Source: Odiellus spinosus
Taxonomy: Eukaryota; Arthropoda; Arachnida; Opiliones; Phalangiidae
Reading direction: 5' to 3'
Assembly: GCA_963920705.1 (NCBI GenBank)
Contig: OY987230.1
Location: 11,433,320-11,497,319 of the forward strand
Length of the DNA stretch: 64,000 nt
Made by a program: the position numbers and the translations under genes. The notes under the pieces were generated by a model. It made no database searches and had not been told where the DNA came from. It saw nothing but the letters and a program-made list of their open reading frames with translations. This document shows, piece by piece, positions 13,796 to 26,289 of this stretch (position 1 is the first letter of the stretch; the number at the start of each line of letters is the position of its first letter).

Positions 13796-15678
13796 ATCAC
13801 ATCCAAAACTATTATCCCAATCAGTATCGGTTACGTGTAAACGTAACCTTAAGCTGAAATACTTCTTACCATAGCCTCTCGAACAGTACGTTCAACTAGC
13901 TTTTAACATTTTAAATCCATTATCGACCTTGGCATGCATTTAAAGATAATTTATTATCTTTTACAAGTTGATAATAAGCTTATCTCTTTCGATTAGTGGC
14001 TTATGCAGTTGGTCATTAAATCGGAAATAATTTGGTCAAAGACATTTTTTTACATTTACGACTATTTTCTTTGTTTTTGGGAAAACTTTTTGAGGGTATA
14101 TAACTTTGAAATGGGGCTCTTTAGGACAATTGTTCATTAGACTTCGGTGTTCACCAAGATCAACCCCCCCCCCCCCATGCTTACGAAAATCATTTTTATT
14201 ACATTTTGCCCCGGGCTATATATTTTATACTCACTAAATACAATTCCTTTTAACTCATTATCTTGCATAATATCACGTAATTCTTTAACCTAAATATATA
14301 TATATATATCCTAATAATATTCAAATAAAATTGTATATTAAGTAAGATTCGGTATAATTCTTGTCATTTATTCCTATCGACGTAAATTTATTTGGGTAAC
14401 AGTTGAAGGGAAATTAACATCTGAACTCTAAGGCTAGCTTTACCCTTGACATTTTTAGAACACTTTCATATGTAAATTGAAGGTGAAATATTTTTTAATT
14501 TCATGGAATTCATTATTCATAAAACTAAAAGTATCTTTAGTCTTTAGAGAAGGTATAGGCATACCTTCTTTTTTAAAAAAATAAATAAAATAATCGAGAA
14601 ATAATTCCAGGAAAGGAAACGAGAAATAGGCTAAAAATAGACCTCATAAGTAAGCATGAAGAGTTTAAACTTTTCTTTTTAACATCTGGTTTTTAGTTTC
14701 ACCCGAAACTAAAAAAAGTGTTGAGAAAAAGATAGAATAACCTCTGATCTTTCCAACTATGTCATTTCTTTACCAAAGCGTGTAAAAGGTTCCCAAATCT
14801 GATTCCAGATTTATCTGGAAAAGTAATCAAAACCAATTCTTTCGCCCCATCTTTCGATATCCTCTCTACTCCCAAAGGATAAAAATACAGTACTTAAATA
14901 AATAAAAAAGTGTAAAACTTTGAGAAACTGATGGCTAGCTTTGAAACTGCTTTTATCGGTAAATGATTTTCTAGGCGGCAGGCACGTGTTCTTCTTCTTA
15001 TTTATTTTTAAAGATAGAATCCGAGTTGTAATTTTTAAGCCGTGTTTTATTTCTTTTCTCTTAAAGGGAGGGTAAAATGTTTTTTTATAACAATGACATC
15101 AGTTTATTTTAAAACCTTTAATTCCGTTGAAATAAAAACCTCCCACTGTAATCAGAGCATTTATAACAATGTAAGCCTAACTCGCAATGTTTACGGGCCG
15201 TTTAAAGGGATAATGAAGACTGTTACTATAATTTTTCATCAAATATGAGCGTTATTAAACTCGCCAAAGGTTTCTAGTTAATTTTAGTTAATTTACAAAG
15301 TTTATATTTCAATTCTTATTCTGATAAACAATAAAACAAATGTCAGGATGAAAGAGCGACACCCTACAACACGCGCTTTGATTAACCGCGATTCTTTTGT
15401 TTTATCAAAATTGAAATGGAGATAGGCTTATCAAATTTGTATATTTAAGGAACTTTTTTGGTGAGTTTGATGTTTTTACGCATATTTTAACTGTCCTAAT
15501 CGATTGCAAGTAACATGTTACTCGTCTTCATTATCCCGTTAACGATGAATTCGAGCCAGACGCAGATTAAGGGAGGAAAATTTTCTAAACAAATATACAA
15601 AAATTGTTTAACTTATTTTAAAGATAATTATGGGCCTCCACTCCTTTGTTGCCGCAGGGCACCCACTCCTCTTATTCC

Positions 15679-15839
15679 CGAGGGGTCAGACACTCTTGAA
15701 TTCGCTGTACACCTGAGTTCACTGAGTTTAGCTTTGACACGACTTCGAGTTCGAATTCTTGTGAGCTCCGAGTTCAGCTTTGATAGTGCAAAGAGTTCAA
15801 AAATATGTACACCTAATTTCGCAAGTGTCTGCCCCCTCG
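15679..15839. mobile_element. hAT-like MITE with 8-bp duplication
   Basis: Ends CGAGGGGTCAGACACT and AGTGTCTGCCCCCTCG. The flanking octamers CTTATTCC (15,671) and CTTAATCC (15,840) differ by one base. A second copy is at 57,445. The plus-strand ORF over this stretch is incidental. Confidence 0.7.
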
Positions 15840-16245
15840 CTTAATCCGGCCCTGATTATGGGACAACGATTTAATGGGGCAATAACGGAGGGGCAATAAA
15901 CACTGTTACTTTATTATATGTCCTAGTGGAACTTCTTAAGAGTTGTTCGAATGGGAAGATCGGTCGTAGGGGATTTGGCTGATTGAGTATTGACCCAATA
16001 GTCAACGTAATTAAATTTTGGTCAATTTAATGTTAACGCGGACCCTTGATTGATATTGACATAAGCAGATCCCCGAATAACTGACATTTAAAACCAGAAA
16101 TTTTATCGGGTTCGGTTTGTGGAGTCCCTTAGGTTCCCAGCAACCTCGATAAGTAACTATATATAAGGGAATTGGGAAATACAATTCCAGCAAGTGCATG
16201 TGGATCGAACACTCGAATGTAGAGCTATAGATCATATGCACTCAC

Positions 16246-16330
16246 GGCTGGTGGAAGACGTTGCTCCGGCCATCTGTGCAGTATGTCTTCTCTTTAGGTG
16301 CAGACGAAAGAGTCTTTGATGCGGTGCCAT
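16246..16330 (-). CDS. Weak candidate for a third alternative first exon (1c, 28 codons plus 1 nt)
   Basis: Seen: a minus-strand ATG at 16,330 opens 28 codons (MAPHQRLFRLHLKRR at the start, basic) to a good donor (CAGCC|GTGAGTGC, intron from 16,245), leaving phase 1. It lies downstream of exon 2, which also leaves phase 1, so a transcript starting here could join the same exon 3. A promoter-like segment lies 390-430 bp upstream. Against it: T at -3 of the ATG, no in-frame stop between 16,441 and the ATG, and the 16,340-16,440 stretch looks like a transposon remnant. Function unknown. Confidence 0.25.
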
Positions 16331-16554
16331 GGATAATTTTTTGGTTTCGTGGCCGGATTTAGCAGGCACAATGTGCCTGGGCACCGGGGGCTTGCTGCAC
16401 CCAGCGGAGTTAGGGCCAGGAGGGTATTTACCGTACGCCATTGTTTAATTTCCCTCAATTTACCCAATAATTATCATTTTCAAGAAAAAAAAAAACAAAG
16501 CAGTTTCGCGCACATTATAAAAGATTGTAGTTTATTTGTTAATTTCCTTCGCTG

Positions 16555-16790
16555 TGTCTTATAAAGGTCCCCTTTTCTCGGGGCACCGCGATCACTCCTT
16601 TTCCTCTCTTTCGACTAGTCGAAACTTCCTCTTGCTCCGAAACACTTTTCTCTATTTCCCTCGATTCGCGCTCCACTCTCGCAATTTTCTCTCCGAAGCT
16701 GCGCTCCCTGCGAAGGAAAGTTTTCCCGCCAAAATCACGTGACTCGATTTTTCCCGCCTCTTTTCATGATTTTTCTCTCGCACGACTTCG
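16555..16790 (-). promoter_or_regulatory. Promoter-like segment with E2F-like and CACGTG sites
   Basis: A GC-raised, CpG-containing stretch with TTTTCCCGCC (16,721), TCACGTGAC (16,735) and a second TTTTTCCCGCC (16,748). This arrangement resembles the exon 1a upstream region. A TATAAG-like motif on the minus strand is at about 16,565. It lies upstream of the weak exon 1c candidate, so it may be a third, internal promoter of the same gene. Orientation is not certain from sequence alone. Confidence 0.35.
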
Positions 16791-17580
16791 AAGCTGAATT
16801 TTGTATTTTCTTTTCATTATTCTTCTAGAAGCCTTTACCAACACGTTTATATCACTATGGAAAGTAGTTTCAGAATTGTTTTTTGTGTTTTCAGAAAGTA
16901 CAAAGTTAGACTTAGCGCTGTATAGCTTTGAAAGAAAATAAGAGATGTGGAAGAGTACTTTAGTTTTATACGTAAAGTGAACTCAAAAACGTTTGCAGAG
17001 CTATTTTTATTTCCGCTGAGACTCAACTTTGTGTATTAATCCGCTTCAAGTTTCTCTCGGTTGCAAACACCTCTTGAATAAAAGTTTAAGCTACTCGCGG
17101 CGTATTAAATTATAATAAAAGATCTCTGAAGCTTGGGGGTATCGTCTCTGAGCTTAAGAAAAATGCATTCTGCTCTATGCATCGTGGCTTATATTTCGGA
17201 GTATAAGAAGAAAAAAAGTATTTTAGAATGGATGGCTTTGGAAATATAAGCTTTAAAGGGAGAATATAAGAAAGTTTTTGATAAATTCTATAATTACCCT
17301 CAAACGACCTAATCAAGCACTATGATAAACTCTGATTAAAAACACGTTCTTAAAGACACGTGATATAGCCAGTCAATAAAAACCCATTTAGATGAGGTAA
17401 TTATTCCCTGGAATATCTCGAGTCTGAAGGCTCGCGTTAGAAATAAAATCTCTTCTCGCCGCACTTGCAGACACAAAGTATTTGTGAGCCTTTTTACATG
17501 TTTGTGAGCTCCTGGTATTTTTTTTTTTTTTTTTTTTTTTTGGATAGCATACGACACTGTTTTATGTTAACACTTTTGCT

Positions 17581-17839
17581 AATGGACAGCTAGGACTATT
17601 ATCTTAGAAATGAAGATGAATAACTAAAACTGGCATTTATAATCGTCCTCTAACGGCAAACAGTAGCGAAAGTAGGAACTAACAAAACCACGTACGCGTC
17701 TGCATATTCTTTATCCATAGCAGCCACGTACGAGGTTTGTTAGTTACTACTTTTGCATGCACTTTTTGCAGTTAGAGGACGCTTATGAACGCCACTTTTT
17801 AAAATTCATCTTTATCTATTAAGATAGTTGTCCATTGTT
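17581..17839. mobile_element. Fold-back MITE (about 260 bp)
   Basis: The two halves are near-complete inverses (AATGGACA ends, GCGTCCTCTAAC and ACTAACAAA arms). The same family is at 29,265. Confidence 0.7.
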
Positions 17840-17844
17840 AATAG

Positions 17845-19475
17845 TCTTAGGCTCAGCGCAGTTTTAGCCCGCAATTGTTTGTTTTCCGAGGGGTTAAGCA
17901 CTCGATCGGGTTTACATCAAATGTTTTTGAATTATTTGTATTACCAAGGTTGAACTCAGGGTTTGTAAGAGCTGTAACTCAATATGGAACTCTTTGAACA
18001 AGTGTACATCGATTTTAAGAGCGTTTGTCCCTTAGGTTTTTTGTATAACACTAAATGGTATTTCGTTTACTTATTCGCGTATGAAAGTAGCTGTTTTTTT
18101 CATTCGCTGCATGTACGATAAGTGTGTCAACGTGACTCTTTGGAATGATATGGTAAATCATCCAATAAAAAATTTCAATCTTCCAACTTTACTGTCCCTT
18201 TAAGTTTGGCTCGAAGATTTTGTTTTCATAGCTTTTAAAGGATCACGAAGGCTTTATATAATATTTGTTAAAATATTATGAATGAATTTTATTCCACGAA
18301 TAGGAAAATAGCCAAAGGGTTGAAAAGAGAATTTAAAATAAATATTTATGATACGTAAGTTCTTCTACACAAATCGTCTTGGCCGTATATTGATGAAATT
18401 AAAGTATTATTAATATAAGTTATTAAAGAAACTGCCAATGCATATTTATAAAACAGATAACGTTCGTTTTCAACTTAGTCTATTTGGGTTAAATAATAAC
18501 TTGTTCGTTTGAAAGCTCCTTAGAACATTCATTTTAAAAACCTTTTTAAGCATGTATTAGCAGTCTTAAGTTAAAGAATTGCTTCTTATGCGCTAAGGAA
18601 TTAACACTCTGAATCGTTTTACCCTCAGATCTGCAGTTCTGAGAACAGACCTGGTACAATATTATATCTGACTTGAAAAACTTATTTTAGTAAACATCTG
18701 TAATTTCCTCCCTTTAAAATTCGCCGTAAAAAACTTTCCCGGTCTTAAATTTATCTAAAAATTAACTCCCACATAAAGATCTTGTTAACATTTCAAAACG
18801 TTTTAATATATAGCTATTTAAATTGAAGTAATTAGTCACTCTAGCTTAACGTTTCTTTGAAACCTCGTAATCTTGAAAATTAACAAGTTTTATTACTTCA
18901 TAAAAATGTTTTTTTTTTTAGCAACATGGTAAAAGAACTCCCTCGGGCATCGAAAATAATTCTTCATTATTTTGAAACCTTTTCTAGCGTAAACATTTTC
19001 ATCCCAGCATTCTTAAGGGATGAAATTATACGTAACTTAAGATGTTAAACAAGATTTAAGCCTCGTTTTCAGACCTATTGTTTTAGAATTTTGGACAGTT
19101 ATTTTTGTTTAACGCATCAAAATAAATTCATATCAATCAACAAGAGGAAGCTTAACTCATACTAGTTTAATACATGTATATTAACGTATAATATTATGAA
19201 TAGAGTGAAATAAATTTTATCTGAAGCTAGTGGTCCTTGTACCATAACTTTACATTAATAGTACCGCTATGTGATATTTCCATTACTCCAACCAAAAGTT
19301 CTTACCACGAATATATTGATAGCTACTCTATAGGAATGCACAAAGCTGCTGAAAGATTTTTATCAAGGAACCAGTTAAGGGTATATAACGACACTTAACG
19401 CACGCTCATCAAGGTGCTTCGTCATGTATCGCGAGCTACTAACCCAACCAACGTACGACTATTCTAAAACTGAAG
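17845..19475. other. AT-rich stretch, no feature seen
   Basis: No inverted ends, tandem order or coding pattern noticed. Confidence 0.5.
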
Positions 19476-19479
19476 CCTT

Positions 19480-19800
19480 ATTCCTACTTTGATTAATTCC
19501 GGTTAAAGACTGTTTTTCCATTTTTGGGGATTGGAAAATGGTTTATTTATTGCTGGACTTAACCAATTCACATCACAATTATTCCATCGCACCCATTCAT
19601 AGCAAGGGGTTTTAATTAGTACTATTTCCTACTTTGCTTAATTCCTTTTAGTGACTGTTTTTCAATTTGGAGAGATTGGAAAATGGTTTCTACATTGGTC
19701 TTAACCGAAGGACATCTACAACAATTATTCCAACTCACACATTCTTAGAAAGAGGCTTTAATTAATCTTATTCCTTCTTCGGTTAATTTCAATTAATTCG
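19480..19800 (+). repeat. Tandem repeat block of the same family
   Basis: GATTGGAAAATGGTTT at about 19,530 and 19,674; CCATTCATAG-type segments between them. Confidence 0.65.
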
Positions 19801-21643
19801 GTATAATTTGGTTTTTCAATGGTAGTTAAATTACCTTTTAAGTCATTTTGACATTGAAGCAAATCTTAAATTGCCATTAACCTGGTAATTTCCCGCATAA
19901 ATTCATGATTTAGAACTCGACCCACGACTGGTTCCTTGCATTAGGGCTGGCATTTATAAAGTGTAATTATCTCTCATATTCTTATTCTTACAATATTGTC
20001 TTAAATATTTCTTAATTTTCGGTAATGTAAACACGTCTTTATGTTTTGTTCGGAATATAGGCGTCAATCGCGACTTCTATTTTTAGACCCTCGGAATAGA
20101 TGGAACTTTTCGGTTGTAGAGATAAGAAAAAGAAGGTCGCATCCTTCATAGACTTTTAGTTACGTTTATTATTACTGAACCAATGAAGAAAAAGACTGCG
20201 TCTAAGAAACGGAGGACGGAATTGGCTTAAACTCGAAGAACGTAGACTTCGGAGAAAGAGCAATAGTCAATTTCACTCGAAGATTTCTTCGGTTTCAAAC
20301 CTATATTGCTAAGCAATCAAATCGTAGAGATAGACCTAAGGATAGAGCTTTGCAGCTGCCGTAAACTCGGGTTGAAAGAGACTAGAAAAGCTGCCCCAAA
20401 ATAAAGTGTTATCGTCCAAACTCCACGCGAGAACTTTAGTTCGTTTCATTAAAGGAATTCAAGGCGGTCAAAGGTTAGATACACGTTAGTTTTTTATTAC
20501 TTTGAAGTATTGCGAGACAGTATTGACGCTTTTTGAAGACGCAGGGTGGTATGAACAATGATATAGAGCAAAATACCATCTTTGCTCTCTTTAATTTTGT
20601 TCTCCTCGCCTGGATCTTCCTTCCTCTATTTCTAGCCAAGAATCTCGACCATATTTTTTGGCAGGCCACTATTAATGCGTGATCTTACCGTCAACGCGTA
20701 TCTACTACATTTTTTACTTAGTCTATCACTCCGCCTTACATCAAAGTAAAAGTATTTCTCCTACCCTTTTGTTCACCTTTTCAAACCCAGTTTATTTTTA
20801 AAAATGGGATATGTTTGTATTATATAATGGTGTGTCCCAAGTTGGGTAAATAACTCGGAAACTATAATATTTGGAGTTTTGATATCAAAGGGAGAACGAA
20901 ATTTGATAGAATATATTTTCGTCGATTCTTTATATAGTTAAAAACAAACCTAACTCATTCGTTTAAGAAGAATTGAAGGTTTCTTAATCGAATCACATCC
21001 AACGCGCGATGCGAGATTGCGCGAGGGATGGCAAGAGCCTCAGTGGGTTAAAAGAAAATAATGAAATAAAAATTGTGTGTATTAAGCTAATATCCCTGGT
21101 GCTGAGGAATTAATCGTATTTACTCGTAAAATAGACATAGAGTTTCAGTTTCATCCTGGCTTTGATCCCTAACTATTTATAGCTTCAGCTCTCCCACCCA
21201 TTCCTACCCATTTTCATTAATTAACGGCACTCGGGCGTGATAAATTGGAATTAGGCGTAACGATTTCAAGTTGCCAGTGAAGGAAAGTTGGTAACACTAT
21301 TATATTCATTAACGTTATCGTGGACAAGTAAGGCTTGTATAAAGGCGTACAAATCAATCAAAAAGTTCCAGAGCTGTTCAAAAACTATTTCTAGCTACAG
21401 TTTAACATTGTGAATAAATCCGCCTTATGTTTACCTAATTTGCAAACTACTCTGGGAACAGAAGTACAGACAGACATGTCTCCCACTTTCATTCATCCGT
21501 GAGCTGGCAAGGTTTCGTTCTATAATCTGTTTCATCTTGTTTTGTCAGTACGTACAAACCTAAGCTACAAGTTATATCATTTCTTCCTTTAAAGAGAGAA
21601 TTAAATACATTGATTATCTAGAAATTTATCATTAATATAAAAG

Positions 21644-21980
21644 CAGAAGCCGATGAAACCCTCCTTTGAAGTCTACTACTCCAATGTTCTATATAGCGCT
21701 CCTCTCTGTATGGGTAAAATTCACAATTTTACGAGTTAGAAGGGGTCGTACTTCATCCCCCCTGTCTACGGAAAATTGGAAATTCTCTCTCTCCACAAAC
21801 GACGATGTTTTTTTGACGAACTCCAAGGCTGCTAGAGATATTCGCTCGACGAGCTCCCGCTCCGAAAACATCTACCGTTAGGAGGCGTACGGATCGCGCC
21901 TTTTGAGAATAACCCATACAGAGAGGGGTAGACAAGACCCGGGAGTAATAGACTTCAAAGGAGGGTTTCATCGGCTTCTG
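21644..21980. mobile_element. Palindromic MITE with 7-bp duplication (337 bp)
   Basis: CAGAAGCCGATGAAACCCTC at the left is mirrored exactly at the right, with a second matched block (CTCTCTGTATGGGT) inside. ATAAAAG directly flanks both ends (21,637 and 21,981). This is likely hAT-type or a relative. The ORFs on both strands here are palindrome shadows. Confidence 0.8.
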
Positions 21981-21989
21981 ATAAAAGGC

Positions 21990-24335
21990 AATATAAAAGG
22001 CTAAAAATGGGGTAATTTTAAATGGAAACGGTCTGAGAAAAAACTTTGAAAAAGGTCACATAATTTAATTTGAAAAAACTGTGGCTAAACAATTTGGTAA
22101 AATGTTTTCACCGATTACGCAATTACGTAACTGGTTACAGTAAAAAAACTACAGGCTTGTATATTAACGAATAGGCTGAAAATTAATTTCCAACTTAGTG
22201 TTTGTAAATTCTTTTAGTATTAAATTAGTATTTGAATAGTAAATAATTTGGATAGAAAATTACTCATGGTTGGACTTCATTCTCTATTATCTGGGAAAAG
22301 CAACCTACAGGTTTGCACGTGCTGATTATTAAACATGAGACGGACTATAGAGTCGAAGCCAGGTTAAAGTTTCATTGCGTATCCGGCTCACTTTCATATA
22401 AACCATTCCATGATAAATCAATGGAGAATACGGTTGTACGCCCTGAAAAGTTAAAATGACTTTGTTGTGTAGGAACACTGGGAGGCTTTCTCTCGTGACT
22501 CTCTGAAGAGAGAGAGAGAGTTTATAGGGATTAGAGCTATAGAGCACTGTTACTGGGTGGGAGAATCGACCTTGGCCTTGAATCAAGGTCATCGAATAAT
22601 AGTAACGATACGTTCTGTAGAAAGCTGGGAGTTCAAAAAGGGGCTGGGAAAAACACGTAATTCATATTTCGAGCCTCTTATCTACGCATATTGATCGTTT
22701 TCGTTTCCGTCCTGCACGTATCCCTGGAGAATTTTAGACAAAATGGGGCTACACGCGTGCATGGTCGTGAATATGATATAATTATAATATAATTTTATTA
22801 ACCCTGAAATAACGATAGGAAAATCCGCGTAATTTAGGATAATACCTTCAAATTTTGATTATATTTTATCGAAATTCCATGGGAATTAAGCTTGCTAATT
22901 TCTGATGGATGGCTTTAAGGGGAGTGTTTCATAAATACTTTTTGACTACAATATTACAATATAATTTCTACATTCATATATTCAAATTTCATTATCAGAC
23001 AGATAAAATAGTTTAGGTGAAGGTTGCGCCCCGTTGGTCTCTAGTCTTATTACGAATTTTAGCTCTGGTTATAATGGTTTAATTTGGGGGCCATCACTAA
23101 ATAATTATGTGGATCTTTCGTCAAGAAAAACTCCATTAAAAATTTAAACTGTTAGAATTAAGTCGAGGAAATATTTAAGAAGTTATACAGATCACGAGTT
23201 TTGTAATTCTTGTTATATTCAGACCTAGATATAATTGCGTAGTATCTTAATCAACTATAATTATAATTTATTCCCAGTAATTAACATTTAGAGACTGTGA
23301 AATTTTAAAAGTCACATGGATAAAATCCGTATTTCTCCTTGAACTGGCAGATAGGTTACTTATTTTCTTTACTCTTTGTTGACTCAGAGAAAAACCGATC
23401 ATGTAACTTTTAACTCACTGCCAATTCCGGGTGAAACTTCCTTAATAGTATTTTAGCTCTTTATTGAAGATCCCTTTTAAAAAAATCGATTGTTTTTGGC
23501 ACTTTTCCCATCTTCTCATATTTTTGCTCGTCAAACGCCGCCACCTAGAATCTAAGATTGGCGTGGAAGGGCGATCTAAACCACTTTAACCTTTATTAAA
23601 TATACGGATGAACAATTTTGGTTCATTATTAACGGATCCACGCTTTAGATAATAAGCAGTAGAAACACGTCCTGTAAATTGATCGAATTCTATAACTAGT
23701 TGGTTAAATCTATCCTAGATGCCGTTAGTTTTATATCTCTGCTAACGCGAGTTATGTCACTTATCTGAGATTACGTCATGATACAGTATATAAGTTCACA
23801 ATATTTATAAAACATTTACTCTGCCAATATAGGCTATAACAAGTGATAATAAATTATAGATAAGTGTCAAAAACAGTTCCAAATATGGATCTGAATGGGC
23901 AATTAATTTGGTGAACTTTTAGTCAATATAAAATATTTTTAATCGGGTCTAAACGCCAGAACAATAAGAATTGGGTTATAAAATATCGATTATCATTTGT
24001 AAAATTAAAATCGGGTGTTAAAAGTTTTTGTTTTCAATTAATTTAAATAGTTTTATTGCATTAATCATGGTTTTATCTTATTTATCGATATAAACATTTA
24101 ATTTATTCAATTTATATTTAATCCCCACTTAATGGTTTTAGTCATGATTTTAATGGAGCTCAAGGTTCGAGAACTAGCCCCTTGAAAGTTTTTCTCTTCT
24201 CAGCTCAACAATTTCTCAGCTTAAGAAATTTTAACATGTCAAACCAAGCTACGTATAGGCCCTCCGACAGCACTCGCGACATGTAATAACATGCTAGTAT
24301 AAAGACTTCTAGCTACAAAATTCTGGGGATTACAT
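21990..24335. other. AT-rich stretch, likely intron
   Basis: A GA run at 22,507-22,521 and a GATTACG fragment near 22,110. No exon was found that could follow micro-exon 2 in phase 1. Confidence 0.5.
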
Positions 24336-24339
24336 GTGC

Positions 24340-24480
24340 TTTCGAAGAACGCTTTATCGTAAGGCGCTTTCCTGTAAAGCGCTATACTCGTCATCAAGTT
24401 ACACTTGTAAAAGCGCTTTTCTAGGTATTGAATGTGAGTGAAAAAGCGCTTTATCGGAAAGTTCCTTCCGCTAAAACTTT
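24340..24480. repeat. Cluster of AAAGCGCTTT palindromes
   Basis: GCGCTTT/AAAGCGC cores occur at 24,364, 24,376, 24,409 and 24,441, plus a variant at 24,349. Function unknown. Confidence 0.6.
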
Positions 24481-24698
24481 CTTTACTCCTTCGTGTAATT
24501 TCGCTTATGGACACCTAATCATGTAAAATGATTTACCCCCTCAAATTATAGATATATAATTAATTTGTAAAATATGAAAATTCGTTTTTGAAAAGTTTAA
24601 ATTATCACTTGCATACCAGTACCATATGAGATAATCAAAATCATGCCGAGATACCAGCGCTTACGAAAACAAATTCCATCTTGATTTTTGATCACGTA

Positions 24699-25008
24699 AA
24701 CCGCGTTCATACTAGGCTTTGAAATCGATTTAAACCGTTTCAAAACGTTTCGCTAGAGTCGTGTCAACAGGGAACTGTCTTTACTCGAATCGATTTGATT
24801 CGATTTCTCGAAACTGCTTCGGGAACCAGTTTAATACCGATTTGGTTTCAACAACCGATAGATGAAGCTACAATAAATCGATTTATAAATATAATGCATG
24901 AACACGTGACGCTTAAAACGATTCCTGGCGATTTGAATATCGGTTTGATTTTACCGTTTCAAATCTATTAAGACCGTAGCTATGGAAAACTCGAGTATGA
25001 ACGAGGCT
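24699..25008. mobile_element. CGTTCACAC-family TA-flanked MITE (310 bp)
   Basis: Ends ACCGCGTTCATACTAGG and GAGTATGAACGAGGCT, bounded by TA. It contains the uninterrupted CAACCGATAGATGAAGC site that is filled by another MITE near 63.8 kb. Confidence 0.7.
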
Positions 25009-25155
25009 TATGTCAATGACGTCGATAATTGAAGTTTATTTAATTTCGTACTCGCTGATATTTTCGAGTGATTCTTATTCTCTTAATTCTAGTGCAAACA
25101 CGCGTGCAGTGTTTATCTTATAAAGAATGATTTAAAAGTGCCAAGCAAAACTTAC

Positions 25156-25198
25156 TATCCCTACCTGGGGGCGCAGTCACGCTACTTGGCCCGAATTT
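25156..25198 (-). CDS. Predicted internal micro-exon 2 (34 or 43 nt, tandem donors)
   Basis: Seen: on the minus strand a strong pyrimidine tract and acceptor (TTTTTTCTATTTTCAG, ending 25,199) precede a GC-rich segment open in phase 0: KFGPSSVTAPP, optionally followed by GRD. Two donors are available: CCCAG|GTAGGG after 34 nt (exon end 25,165) and GGATA|GTAAGT after 43 nt (exon end 25,156). Both leave phase 1, so choosing between them would add or remove exactly three residues without a frameshift. The phase-0 entry fits both exon 1a and exon 1b upstream. Inference: second exon shared by both alternative starts. The next exon, which must accept phase 1, was not identified and may lie outside the window. 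The exon is short, so some risk of coincidence remains. Confidence 0.52.
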
Positions 25199-25413
25199 CT
25201 GAAAATAGAAAAAATAAAGAAACCAGATTAACGAGAGAGGTTTAAAAGTCATTATAAAAGGTTAGATCATTTATACTTTTCTCGGAAGTGCACGGGTACC
25301 GGCACTAAATATCATTAGAAAGATCAGACTCGTCAATCTCACCGCTATCAAATGCCTAAAGTTGCCAAAAATATTGGCTAATCTCTTTAACGGTTTAAAG
25401 ATTTATAAAGCGA

Positions 25414-25756
25414 TTAAAGGGAAACTTGGAGCTAAAAATGGAACAGTTTTTGAATCACCATGCCAAAAACGTATTCGACAATTTCCAAACAGTTATTGGA
25501 CACGTTTTTGGTGTTTAAAATAATTTCTTAAGTTTGGTAAAATTTCTATAAAAGTATATATAAATTCTGACCAATCATATTATTTCAGCCTTCAACAGCG
25601 CTGTTAATTTTCTAACATTAAAAGAATAGGCCGGCGTTTTGATGGCCAAGGTCTATTCTTTTTATGTTACTACATTAAAAGCCCTGTTGAAGGCTGAAAT
25701 AATGTGATTGGTCCAAATTTATAAAAGAAAAGTTTCAGCTCCAAGTTTCCCTTTAA
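25414..25756. mobile_element. TTAA-flanked palindromic MITE (343 bp, complete)
   Basis: TTAAAGGGAAACTTGGAGCT at one end and AGCTCCAAGTTTCCCTTTAA at the other. Both halves are inverses, including TTTCAGCCTTCAACAG and CTGTTGAAGGCTGAAA. TTAA ends suggest piggyBac-type mobilisation. It lies just upstream of micro-exon 2, within the intron. Confidence 0.8.
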
Positions 25757-26128
25757 TGTTTAAAAGCGTCAACGTGTAAAATAATTTATATTAAATATTG
25801 AAACGTTTATACAACTTTAATGGTAGTGATATATAGCGAGTCTTGTTAAAATTTATAATATTTATTTTTGTAATTCAGCATATTAGTAGATACTCTTTTT
25901 TACGCTTTATTTCAAACTATCACTATTACGTTAGCGAGTAATATTTCGTAAAATAACGATACTATAGTAAATTTCTCAGTTTTCTCACTTTCATAATGAA
26001 TAGCTAATTTTATTAGCAAAAATTAATCATCAATGTCGTTTAAAAACCGGTATTTTTTAAAAAAGTGTAGACGATGTTTTGAAATAACTCAAGGAAATGA
26101 GGATAGTGGCGATTAAATATAAATTATG

Positions 26129-26266
26129 TAGTAGAAATTATTATTATATTTTTCCAGAGAAAACGACATGATATTTATAGAGAAGTTTAAATGTCTCGTT
26201 TAAAATAAAGTTCTGTATAAATATCATGTCGTTTTCTCTGAAAAATAAAAATTAGTTTCTACTATG
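26129..26266. mobile_element. Small fold-back element
   Basis: CAGAGAAAACGACATGATAT is perfectly inverted 30-odd bp away and TAGTAGAAA caps both ends. ATATAAATTATG occurs at 26,117 and 26,275, close to both sides. Confidence 0.7.
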
Positions 26267-26289
26267 TCTTCACCATATAAATTATGAAT

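Noticed and set aside
20990-21050. Open minus-strand stretch after a pyrimidine-rich tract near 21,046
   Set aside because: No usable donor before a stop; looks like a repeat fragment.
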